From: Candidatus Omnitrophota bacterium | Lineage (GTDB): Bacteria > Omnitrophota > Gorgyraeia > Zapsychrales > Zapsychraceae | Assembly (NCBI GenBank): GCA_018399915.1 | Contig: JAGYNW010000085.1 | Location: 1-8,298 of the forward strand | Direction of reading: 5' to 3' | Length of the DNA stretch: 8,298 bases | Part shown: one piece after another, positions 1 to 6,542 of the stretch | How the letters are laid out: each line of letters starts with the position of its first letter | Numbering within the stretch: position 1 is the stretch's first letter | Made by a program: the position numbers and the translations under genes | Notes under the pieces: model-generated | What the model saw: the letters and a program-made list of their open reading frames with translations, nothing else | Database searches by the model: none | Told to the model about the DNA's origin: nothing

Positions 1-2046
1 CTGGTTGATCTTGATAAAAAAACCGTCAATTTTGCTCCGAATTTTGATTCTACATTGGAAGAGCCGGTCGTGATGCCTTCGGCATTTCCGAACCTTCTTG
101 TAAACGGTTCAACCGGGATTGCTGTCGGTATGGCGACAAACATGCCACCGCACAATTTAGGAGAGGTCATAGACGCCGTTATCCATTTGGTAGAAAAGCC
201 GGACGCAGACCTAAAAACGCTTTGCAAGATAGTAACAGGCCCTGATTTTCCCACTGGCGGCATTATTTGTGGTCGAGAAGGCATTGTTAACGCTTATACA
301 ACCGGCCGGGGGAAATTAACTGTTAGGGCTAAAGGCAATATCGAGCGACAAAAGAATAACAAGGATATGATCGTTATTACGGAATTGCCTTATCAGGTCA
401 ATAAAGCGAAATTGATAAGCGATATAGCCGCATTGGTTCAAGCAAAAAAGGTAGATGGGATTACGGATATTCGGGACGAGTCGGATAAGGACGGGATCCG
501 CGTTATTATAGAGCTGCGACGGGATGTGGAACCACAGATAATTTTGAATTATTTGTATAAGCATACGCAATTAGAGACAACCTTCGGGATTATTAATTTG
601 GCCTTGGTGAACAATAGTCCGAAGGTGCTTAATTTAAAACAACTGCTCAACCATTTTATTCAACACCGCAGAGTGGTTATCCGCAGAAGGACTCAGTTTG
701 AGCTTGAGCGCGCACTGAAACGGGCGCATATACTGGAGGGCTTAAAGATTGCTCTGGATCATATTAATCAGATTATCAAAACGATCAGAGAATCCAAAAG
801 TACTCCGGAAGCAAAAGTTTCGTTGATGAACAAGTTTTCTCTTTCCGAGATCCAGTCACAGGCGATATTGGAGATGCAGTTACAACGCTTGACCGCTTTA
901 GAAAGGGATAAGATTGAAAATGAGTATCAATCGTTATTGAAGGATATTGAGCGCTATCGTGCGATTTTAGCATCTGAAGGATTGATCAATGATATTATTA
1001 AAGATGAAAGTTTGGCTATTAAAAAGAAATATAGTGATGAGAGAAGAACAGAGATCGCGGCCAAAGCCGAAGAGATCGAGATGGAGGATTTGATCGCGGA
1101 AGAGGATATGGCAATTACCATCAGCAATTCCGGTTATATCAAAAGGTTAGCGGTTTCATCTTACCGACGTCAGCGACGGGGCGGCAAAGGCGTTACGGCT
1201 ATGACAACCAGAGAAGAGGATTTTGTTAAACAGCTTTTTGTTGCCTCGTCCAAAGATTATCTTTTGATCTTTTCTGACAAAGGTACGGTCCGTTGGTTGA
1301 AGGTCTACGAGATCCCTATCGCCTCAAAAAGCGCGAAAGGAAAAAATATTGTTAATTTATTATCCTTTACCAAGGACGAACGGATATCCTCTATTGTTGC
1401 GGTTAAAGAATTCACGGATTCCCAGTCAGTGGTTATGGCCACGTTAAAAGGCAATGTCAAGAAGACCAAATTGTCTGCTTTTAGCAATCCGCGAAAAGGC
1501 GGAATTGTTGCTATTAATTTAGATAAAGGCGATCATTTGATAGGATCAGCTTTGAGCGGCGGCCGCAATGATATTCTTTTAGCCACCAAGCTGGGAAAAT
1601 CTCTGCGGTTTAATGAAAAGCATATGCGGGATATGGGACGCGCCGCCAGAGGCGTTAGAGGAATCTCTTTGGCAAAAGGGGACGAAGTGGTCAGCATGAT
1701 CGTTTTTCCGCCGGATGTCAGCAAGACCGGAAGTACACTTTTGTCGGTCACATCTAAAGGGTTCGCAAAAAGATCGGACTTTGATTCTTATCGGACGCAA
1801 TCCCGCGGCGGAAAAGGCATTATCAATGTTAAGGTCACCGAACGCAATGGAAATGTGATCGGAGCCTTACCCGTCATGCCGGGAGATGAAATTATGACTG
1901 TGACCAAAAAGGCGATGATCGTTCGTTGTGGACCGGATGAGATTCGCCAAACAGGTAGAAGCGCGCAAGGTGTTCGTCTGATCGTGCTCAAAGAGGGGGA
2001 TGAAGTTACCTCGCTAGCCAATGTAATCGCGAAAGAGGAAGAATAA
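1..2046 (+). CDS. gyrA: DNA gyrase subunit A, 5'-truncated by the window edge
   Basis: This is the cytoplasmic type IIA topoisomerase subunit that cuts and rejoins DNA and wraps it to introduce negative supercoils together with GyrB. The frame is open from base 1, giving 681 residues. Against a usual 800-875, about 140 N-terminal residues, including the catalytic tyrosine and the quinolone-resistance region, lie outside the window. Visible core signatures are PNLLVNGSTGIAVGMATNMP (about 88-147), the coiled-coil arms (about 650-785 and 840-970) and the hallmark IQSQAILEMQLQRLTALE. The C-terminal domain starts near 1100 and carries the GyrA box QRRGGKG at 1171-1191. Six repeat blades begin near 1132, 1282, 1450, 1591, 1759 and 1909, and a second RGGKG occurs in blade 5. 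The canonical box favours GyrA over ParC. The protein ends in a short acidic AKEEE. A TTG at 55 is internal and not the start. No terminator is visible between its stop and the tRNA. Confidence 0.97.
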   Translation: MVDLDKKTVNFAPNFDSTLEEPVVMPSAFPNLLVNGSTGIAVGMATNMPPHNLGEVIDAVIHLVEKPDADLKTLCKIVTGPDFPTGGIICGREGIVNAYTTGRGKLTVRAKGNIERQKNNKDMIVITELPYQVNKAKLISDIAALVQAKKVDGITDIRDESDKDGIRVIIELRRDVEPQIILNYLYKHTQLETTFGIINLALVNNSPKVLNLKQLLNHFIQHRRVVIRRRTQFELERALKRAHILEGLKIALDHINQIIKTIRESKSTPEAKVSLMNKFSLSEIQSQAILEMQLQRLTALERDKIENEYQSLLKDIERYRAILASEGLINDIIKDESLAIKKKYSDERRTEIAAKAEEIEMEDLIAEEDMAITISNSGYIKRLAVSSYRRQRRGGKGVTAMTTREEDFVKQLFVASSKDYLLIFSDKGTVRWLKVYEIPIASKSAKGKNIVNLLSFTKDERISSIVAVKEFTDSQSVVMATLKGNVKKTKLSAFSNPRKGGIVAINLDKGDHLIGSALSGGRNDILLATKLGKSLRFNEKHMRDMGRAARGVRGISLAKGDEVVSMIVFPPDVSKTGSTLLSVTSKGFAKRSDFDSYRTQSRGGKGIINVKVTERNGNVIGALPVMPGDEIMTVTKKAMIVRCGPDEIRQTGRSAQGVRLIVLKEGDEVTSLANVIAKEEE

Positions 2047-2065
2047 TTTTACTTGACGAGTAAAA
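2047..2065. repeat. 7-bp inverted repeat spanning the tRNA promoter -35 box
   Basis: TTTTACT (2047-2053) and AGTAAAA (2059-2065) are perfect inverted copies separated by TGACG. The repeat begins immediately after the gyrA stop, and the -35 hexamer TTGACG sits across its right-centre. It is too AT-rich to be a strong RNA hairpin and has no following T-run, so it is not an intrinsic terminator for gyrA. It could be an operator-like palindrome, but in AT-rich DNA it may also be chance. Confidence 0.4.
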
Positions 2066-2080
2066 AATCTTGCTTATAAT
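2053..2080 (+). promoter_or_regulatory. Sigma70-type promoter of the tRNA-Glu gene
   Basis: TTGACG at 2053-2058 (five of six matches to the consensus -35) is separated by 16 bases from a perfect TATAAT at 2075-2080. A TG lies two bases before the -10, close to but not exactly an extended -10. The predicted start of transcription is near 2087, about 28 bases before the mature tRNA 5' end, which leaves a short leader for RNase P to remove. The position, directly between the gyrA stop and the tRNA, supports the assignment. Confidence 0.85.
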
Positions 2081-2114
2081 ACTGTTTCAATAAAAATAGA
2101 TGAAGGATCTTATC

Positions 2115-2191
2115 GACCCCATCGTCTAGCCTGGTCAGGACACGAGCTTTTCAAGCTCGCGACGCGGGTTCAAATCCCGCTGGGGTCGCCA
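2115..2191 (+). tRNA. tRNA-Glu (anticodon UUC), CCA encoded
   Basis: This is a complete cloverleaf. The acceptor stem GACCCCA (2115-2121) pairs with TGGGGTC (2181-2187). The D arm starts GTCTAG and closes with GGAC. The anticodon stem CGAGC/GCTCG (2143-2147 and 2155-2159) holds the loop TTTTCAA, with anticodon TTC at 2150-2152, which decodes GAA and GAG as glutamate. The T stem GCGGG/CCCGC (2164-2168 and 2176-2180) encloses TTCAAAT. The discriminator G is at 2188, and the CCA end is genomically encoded at 2189-2191. The stretch CCCCATCGTCTAG at its 5' end is also typical of bacterial tRNA-Glu. It stands alone between its own promoter and terminator rather than in a tRNA cluster. Confidence 0.97.
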
Positions 2192-2200
2192 AAATAGGGA

Positions 2201-2230
2201 AGGTCACCATGAAAATGGTGGCCTTTTTTC
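2201..2230 (+). terminator. Rho-independent terminator after tRNA-Glu
   Basis: GGTCACCAT (2202-2210) pairs with ATGGTGGCC (2215-2223) over nine base pairs, including one G-U, and closes on a GAAA tetraloop. Six T follow at 2224-2229. The flanking A residues can pair with the first T residues. It begins 10 bases after the CCA. Because gyrA has no visible terminator of its own, it probably also stops gyrA read-through. Confidence 0.93.
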
Positions 2231-2339
2231 ATTTATAATTAACCTAAAACCTGATAGAAAGCTTAAAAAGAAGCTGATATCATAAAGGACAGAAGCTTTT
2301 GTAGACAGCGTGGCAACAAAACCATCCAGAGAAGTTTTT
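2231..2339 (+). promoter_or_regulatory. AT-rich leader upstream of the glycosyltransferase operon
   Basis: This 109-base gap has no coding signal. A promoter for the following operon is expected here because a strong terminator precedes it. The only good element is a perfect TATAAT at 2234-2239, just after the terminator T-run, and it has no convincing -35 box at the usual distance. AAAGCTT (2258-2264) can pair with AAGCTTT (2293-2299), or its core AGCTT with the nearer AAGCT (2271-2275). Both hairpins are weak. An AAAGGA at 2284-2289 is not followed by a start codon at usable distance. Confidence 0.35.
2328..2334 (+). promoter_or_regulatory. Ribosome binding site that sets the start at 2340
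   Basis: AGAGAAG lies five bases before the ATG at 2340, a modest Shine-Dalgarno match. The in-frame upstream GTG at 2310 has its nearest purine-rich element 20 bases away, so ATG 2340 is preferred. The resulting protein starts with a short basic MKKR segment directly before the first membrane helix, as expected for this family. Confidence 0.6.
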
Positions 2340-3914
2340 ATGAAAAAACGAATTCAAAATTTTTTGGGGATGATGGAACCGGCCCTTATTATCACAGGGA
2401 TTCTTTTGCGATTGCAACATCTCTTGGAAAACCGTTCCTTTTGGCTCGATGAAGCCTATGTCGCGCTCAACCTTTCATTCCTTTCTTTAAAAGAGATACT
2501 CTTATTTACACCCTTTCAAGGGCATCAAGCCGCTCCGCCAATGCTTTTTCTTCTGGTGGAAAAGCTGAACATGGGACTTTTGGGGAATAATGAAATCGCT
2601 CTTAGGCTTTTTCCGTTTTTATGCGCCATTGTTTCCATCTTTTTATTTTATTATTTATGCCGGAAGATCCTTGATAGGCCTGCCCGGTGGTTGGCCTTGG
2701 CTATTTTTGTTTTCAGTGAACCGCTGATTTATTATTCCGCGGAATTGAAACCTTATTCAACGGATTTGATGTTTGCCTTAATTTTCTTTATAGCGTATTT
2801 TCCCTTAAGACAGAGTTCTTTGTCTTTTCCCACTTTTTTGTCGCTGGGGATTTTAGGGACGATAGCTATCTTTTTTTCTTTTCCCAGCGTTTTTGTTTTA
2901 GGGCCATTGGGGGCTATCTTGTTTTGGGAGTTTGCTTCTCAGGGAAAAAAGGCTGAACTTTTTAAGATCACTGTAATAAGTTTTTGGTGGGCAGTAAGTT
3001 TTTTGTGTCTGTATTTCGTGTCGATCCGTGTTTTATTCGCAGACAGGGCCTTTGTCAAAGTTTTGAGTTTTTTTGATCTTTTCCCTCCGGTGCCTTTTCT
3101 TGAGATGGAGGGAACGAAGGACTTTTTTTTGCTTTTATATAGAAACGGGATTGCGAGTTTGGGCATCATGCCCCTTTTTCTATGGCTGATATTTATTTTT
3201 GCCGGGATAGTCAGATCTTGGAGAGAGGATCGACGGGTCTTTTTTCTTTTTCTTGGGCCGCTGATTTTGACTTTGATGTCCGCTCTTCTTAAAAAATATC
3301 CTTTTCTTCCGCGCTTTTTAATCTTTTTGGTTCCTGCTCAGCTTTTCTTTTTAGCCAAGGGACTTCTTTGGATAGTTCCGAGAAGAGAGAAAATGCGACA
3401 GGGAGTCATGATTGTCATCGGGTTGGTATTGTTTATTGGTCTGGTGAAACAAGGCTCTCCCTTTTGGTTGAAGGGAAGAGAGAAATCGGATATTCGGCAG
3501 GTCATGAGGGTCTTAAAACAAGAATATAAGCCTGGTGACGCAATATTTTTTAACCGGCACGCTATTTACGGCATAGGGTATTATCATGGGATTTTAGGCA
3601 TGGGAAGAAGAAAAATCCCAATGGTAAAGATCGATTTTCCCCAAGAGCGCGGCGATGCTATGCCGCAGGGGAATCTTGCGGTTTACTTTTTCGATGAGAG
3701 GGGCTTCTTAGATGGATTTGTTGACATAAAGAAAGAACAAAAAATAGCGTTCAAGTCATGGCTGGAAAATCCGCGGACATGGCTTATTTTAACGCATAAT
3801 ACAGAAACAGAAGAAGATTTGATCTTATATGCTCTGGAGTCAAGAGGCAAAAGAAAACAATCCTATCAAGCAAAAGGCGCGGCTCTTTATTTGTTTGATT
3901 TATCGCAAAAATAA
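2340..3914 (+). CDS. GT-C membrane glycosyltransferase, PMT_2/RgtA-like (paralogue 1)
   Basis: This 524-residue inner-membrane protein has about 10-11 hydrophobic helices (roughly 12-27, 88-107, 115-131, 141-155, 165-198, 210-233, 273-291, 299-316, 323-346, 353-369) and a C-terminal soluble part (about 371-524). NRSFWLDEAY at 31-40 places the acidic pair D37-E38 in the first extracytoplasmic loop, the catalytic position of ArnT/PMT-type GT-C enzymes. YYSAELKPY at 131-139 matches the second conserved loop motif of the RgtA-D/PMT_2 group. Family knowledge suggests transfer of a sugar from a polyprenyl-phosphate donor to an envelope glycan, lipid or protein. Neither donor nor acceptor can be read from the sequence. 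The tail contains GYYHG, NPRTW and GAALYLFD, all shared in near-identical form with the next gene, which starts six bases later. It is the first gene of the putative operon. Confidence 0.85.
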   Translation: MKKRIQNFLGMMEPALIITGILLRLQHLLENRSFWLDEAYVALNLSFLSLKEILLFTPFQGHQAAPPMLFLLVEKLNMGLLGNNEIALRLFPFLCAIVSIFLFYYLCRKILDRPARWLALAIFVFSEPLIYYSAELKPYSTDLMFALIFFIAYFPLRQSSLSFPTFLSLGILGTIAIFFSFPSVFVLGPLGAILFWEFASQGKKAELFKITVISFWWAVSFLCLYFVSIRVLFADRAFVKVLSFFDLFPPVPFLEMEGTKDFFLLLYRNGIASLGIMPLFLWLIFIFAGIVRSWREDRRVFFLFLGPLILTLMSALLKKYPFLPRFLIFLVPAQLFFLAKGLLWIVPRREKMRQGVMIVIGLVLFIGLVKQGSPFWLKGREKSDIRQVMRVLKQEYKPGDAIFFNRHAIYGIGYYHGILGMGRRKIPMVKIDFPQERGDAMPQGNLAVYFFDERGFLDGFVDIKKEQKIAFKSWLENPRTWLILTHNTETEEDLILYALESRGKRKQSYQAKGAALYLFDLSQK

Positions 3915-3920
3915 TTCAAG

Positions 3921-5531
3921 ATGACAAAAGAGAAAGCTTTTAAAAAAATCAGGGATTTTGTAATCAGCAATAAAGGGGTTTTTTTATTGTTTTGCACCGG
4001 GATTATTTTGCGCTTAAAAGAGTATGTATTGAATCGTTCTTTGTGGTTGGATGAGGCCTACGTGGCGCTAGGCGTAAGCCGGCAATCGTTCTCGGATATT
4101 TTAGGGACTAAACGCTTTGCCGTTGATCTGCCTTTGCCGCCTGTCGGTTTTTTGTTGTTAGAAAAAATTATGATTTTTTTATTCGGCAACAATGAATACA
4201 GTTTGCGCTTTTTTCCTTTTCTTTGCGGGGTGGCTTCTTTGTTCCTTTTCTTTGCTTTGATTGAAAAGGTTTTTCCTCGACGGTATATTTTTTTCCCACT
4301 CGCGTTATTTGTTTTTTCTTCCCTTATGATCCAGTATTCGGCTGAGGTCAAGCATTATACCGCCGAAAGCCTTTTTTGCCTGCTATGTTATATTTTAATA
4401 CCGCTTGTTTATCAGAGGGAGAAAGAAAAAACGAAACTGACTATGATTATTCTTGCCGGCTGGGTCGCGCTGATGTTTTCTTATTCCATTGTTTTTATTT
4501 TGTTTTCTATCGTCTGCGGGATTTGTTTAGAGGCAGCGTTGTGCAAAAACCTTCATCTTTTAAAGAAGAGTTTGTTTCTCGGCCTGTTTTGGGCGGGTAT
4601 GTTTGCTTTTCAGTATTGGCAGATACTTAAGCCCATGGCAACGAATGCACGCTTAACGCAAGGGGCCGTTGAACATGGATATTTGCTTTCCTCTCCGGTT
4701 TTTTCTTTTGAAACGGCTCAATGGCTTTTGGGGAAATTTTTAGATCTGTTCCAGGATGTGACCAGGGGGCCGCTGGCATATGTCCCGGCTTTCCTTTTCC
4801 TTGTCGGCACGGGCGTTCTTGTTCGTCAACAACCCAGGAACATAGCTTTCTTTTTACCTTTTGTTTGTGTTTTTGGTGCTGCTTTGATGGGCAAGTATCC
4901 TATTGGCCACCGGTTTTTTCTGTTTTTGATTCCCTTGGTGTACCTCTTAATGAGCGTTGGTTTGCTTTTCATTGTAAAAGCGATTTGTCTTGGGAGAAGG
5001 CGGATGGCCATCCTTGTCATGGGGCTTTTTTTGTTTTTTCCGGCGCATAAGGCGTTTTCCAGATTTCTGGCCGCAAAGGAGCGGGAAGCCACACGCCCGG
5101 TCCTGTCCTATTGGTGTGAGCACTTTCAATCAAAAGATGCGCTTTTCATGAATAGTGCCGCTAAATATGCTTTTGGTTATTATCATGGATATTTTAATCA
5201 ATCACCAAGACCTTTATTGGTCGGAGAATTTCTTTGTTCGCATGAGCAGGAACCAGCGCGGGTTTATTATGACACCAAGTATTATATGTTTGATGGCTCC
5301 GGTTTTTTAAACGGAGAAGCTACAAAACAGTCGAGTCGAGAGGCTCTTCGCAATGACTTGAAATGGTTTAACCGTAATGCCCGTTCTTGGGTTTTCTTTG
5401 TCCACGTCTCGAAAGAATGTGAAAACAGAACATTAAATGTTTTAAATGAACAAGGAAAAATGATAAACTCTTATATTCGGGAGGGAGCAGCATTATATTT
5501 ATATGATTTTAGTGAAAAAGTAAAAAACTAA
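3921..5531 (+). CDS. GT-C membrane glycosyltransferase, PMT_2/RgtA-like (paralogue 2)
   Basis: This 536-residue polytopic protein is homologous to the preceding gene along its full length. Matched blocks include NRSLWLDEAYVAL (38-50, acidic pair D44-E45), LFGNNEYSLRFFPFLCG (about 87-103), QYSAEVKHY (138-146), KYPIGHRFFLFLIP (325-338), FGYYHGYF (418-425) and the tail GAALYLYDFSEK (522-533). Roughly ten membrane helices are followed by a soluble C-terminal region from about 376. The KPY of the second motif is changed to KHY here, and the middle loop (about 236-283) differs most from its neighbour, so acceptor or donor preference may have diverged. The expected role is polyprenyl-phosphate-sugar-dependent transfer at the outer face of the inner membrane. 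The start lies six bases after the previous stop with no clear Shine-Dalgarno sequence, which suggests translational coupling. Confidence 0.85.
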   Translation: MTKEKAFKKIRDFVISNKGVFLLFCTGIILRLKEYVLNRSLWLDEAYVALGVSRQSFSDILGTKRFAVDLPLPPVGFLLLEKIMIFLFGNNEYSLRFFPFLCGVASLFLFFALIEKVFPRRYIFFPLALFVFSSLMIQYSAEVKHYTAESLFCLLCYILIPLVYQREKEKTKLTMIILAGWVALMFSYSIVFILFSIVCGICLEAALCKNLHLLKKSLFLGLFWAGMFAFQYWQILKPMATNARLTQGAVEHGYLLSSPVFSFETAQWLLGKFLDLFQDVTRGPLAYVPAFLFLVGTGVLVRQQPRNIAFFLPFVCVFGAALMGKYPIGHRFFLFLIPLVYLLMSVGLLFIVKAICLGRRRMAILVMGLFLFFPAHKAFSRFLAAKEREATRPVLSYWCEHFQSKDALFMNSAAKYAFGYYHGYFNQSPRPLLVGEFLCSHEQEPARVYYDTKYYMFDGSGFLNGEATKQSSREALRNDLKWFNRNARSWVFFVHVSKECENRTLNVLNEQGKMINSYIREGAALYLYDFSEKVKN

Positions 5532-5535
5532 AAGG
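5531..5535 (+). promoter_or_regulatory. Ribosome binding site of the dehydrogenase gene
   Basis: AAAGG overlaps the last base of the preceding stop codon and lies five bases before the ATG at 5541. It is a partial but well-placed Shine-Dalgarno match that supports this start. Confidence 0.5.
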
Positions 5536-5540
5536 CAAGA

Positions 5541-6524
5541 ATGATTGAAGTCAAACTCTATGAAGTTTTTCAAGAAGAAGAGCGTGCGATAAAACGCCAT
5601 TTAGACCCGGAAATAAAAGCCCAGTTCACTTGGCGGACAGTTCAAGAAGAAGGAGATAACGATGCGCCCGCTAAAGTGATCAGTATTCGAACGCAATCTA
5701 ATATTCCCTTGTCTTGGGCCACGCAATTGGAAGGCGTGCTTTCCCGGAGCCAAGGATATGATCATCTGCTCACGTATCAAGAAAAAACGCAGGCACCATT
5801 AGAGATGGGCTATTTAAAGGAATATTGCTCGCGGGCGGTTGCCGAACACGCAATCATGGCCTTATTGGTATTGTTGAAAAAAACCAAAACACAGCTGCGT
5901 AATTTTTTGTCTTTTAAGAGGGATGGTTTAACCGGAAATAATGCCTCTGGGAGAACGGCCTTGGTGATCGGTGTTGGAAAGATTGGTTATCATCTCGTGG
6001 ATATGGTGCGGGGGTTAAAAATGGTTGTTAATGGTGTCGATATAGAACCCCGGCATGCGGATGTTAATTATGTATCTTTGGAGGAGGGATTAAAAGAGTC
6101 AGACGTTGTTTTTTGTTCCTTGCCGTTAACGAAAGAGACGCAGGGGCTGCTGAATCATAAAATTTTAGGGAAAATCAAACCGCACGCGGTTTTTATCAAT
6201 GTTTCCCGGGGAGAAATTTCTCCGATCAAAGACCTGCATGCCCTTATTTTAAAAGGAGTTTTGAGCGGTCTGGCTTTAGATGTTTATGAGGAAGAGAAAG
6301 CTGTAGCCGATTATTTGCGATCAGAAAAGAACAAAGCCTCTGAGCCGCATATTCAAGAAAAGATAAGGATCCTTATGGATTTAGAGCAACGGGAGGACGT
6401 GCTTTTAACCCCGCATAACGCGTTCAATACCCGGGAGGCGCTTGAGCAAAAGGCGATCTTGACAGCCCGCTCGATCGAACAGTTTTTGGCAAGCGGGACG
6501 TTTCTTTCTCCTATCGTTAAATAA
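5541..6524 (+). CDS. D-isomer-specific 2-hydroxyacid dehydrogenase, D-lactate dehydrogenase-like
   Basis: This 327-residue cytosolic oxidoreductase is predicted to interconvert a 2-keto acid and a D-2-hydroxy acid with NAD(H). The N-terminal part shows the family pattern ISIR...SRSQGYDHL (48-76) and SRAVAEHAIMALL (97-109). The Rossmann domain starts near 138 with GVGKIG (144-149). D167, at the end of the second strand, favours NAD over NADP. The catalytic set is intact: R223 in NVSRGE, E252 after LDVYEE, and H292 in LTPHNAFNT. The R-E spacing of 29 equals that of SerA. The E-H gap (40) is longer than in SerA and nearer to D-lactate dehydrogenases, with a charged insert at about 253-286. The length of ~330 fits the D-lactate dehydrogenase group. 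The exact substrate cannot be named. It sits nine bases after a glycosyltransferase gene and is probably co-transcribed with it. Confidence 0.87.
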   Translation: MIEVKLYEVFQEEERAIKRHLDPEIKAQFTWRTVQEEGDNDAPAKVISIRTQSNIPLSWATQLEGVLSRSQGYDHLLTYQEKTQAPLEMGYLKEYCSRAVAEHAIMALLVLLKKTKTQLRNFLSFKRDGLTGNNASGRTALVIGVGKIGYHLVDMVRGLKMVVNGVDIEPRHADVNYVSLEEGLKESDVVFCSLPLTKETQGLLNHKILGKIKPHAVFINVSRGEISPIKDLHALILKGVLSGLALDVYEEEKAVADYLRSEKNKASEPHIQEKIRILMDLEQREDVLLTPHNAFNTREALEQKAILTARSIEQFLASGTFLSPIVK

Positions 6525-6532
6525 TTTTTTTG

Positions 6533-6538
6533 AAGGAG
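6533..6538 (+). promoter_or_regulatory. Strong ribosome binding site of the amidase gene
   Basis: AAGGAG lies four bases before the ATG at 6543. It is the best Shine-Dalgarno sequence in the window and fixes the start. The other genes of the run have weak or no such element. Confidence 0.8.
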
Positions 6539-6542
6539 CCCT

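Noticed and set aside
55..57. TTG as a possible start of the first gene
   Set aside because: The reading frame is open back to base 1, and the codons before 55 translate into conserved GyrA sequence, so the gene simply begins outside the window.
1..2046. Topoisomerase IV subunit ParC instead of GyrA
   Set aside because: The perfect GyrA box QRRGGKG and six complete C-terminal blades are typical of GyrA. ParC normally has a degenerate box and fewer blades.
2115..2191. tRNA-Glu 3' end as an integration site for a mobile element
   Set aside because: No partial repeat of the tRNA 3' end, integrase or phage gene is visible downstream. A strong terminator follows directly.
2258..2299. Hairpins between AAGCTT-like repeats in the leader, considered as a riboswitch or attenuator
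   Set aside because: The stems are only 5-7 AT-rich pairs, there is no T-run of terminator quality, and no known riboswitch core is recognisable.
2310..2339. Ten-residue N-terminal extension of the first GT-C protein from GTG 2310
   Set aside because: It has no ribosome binding site at proper distance, while ATG 2340 has AGAGAAG five bases upstream and gives a normal short basic N-terminus.
4721..5050. 109-residue reading frame overlapping the second GT-C gene in another frame, and a similar one at 4376-4630
   Set aside because: Both lie wholly inside a well-supported gene, have low-complexity Cys/Phe-rich translations, and have no ribosome binding site or family signature.
5541..6524. VanH-type D-lactate dehydrogenase of a glycopeptide-resistance operon
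   Set aside because: There is no D-Ala-D-Lac ligase or VanX-like gene next to it, and its neighbours are glycosyltransferases and an amidase. Catalytic residues alone cannot assign that role.
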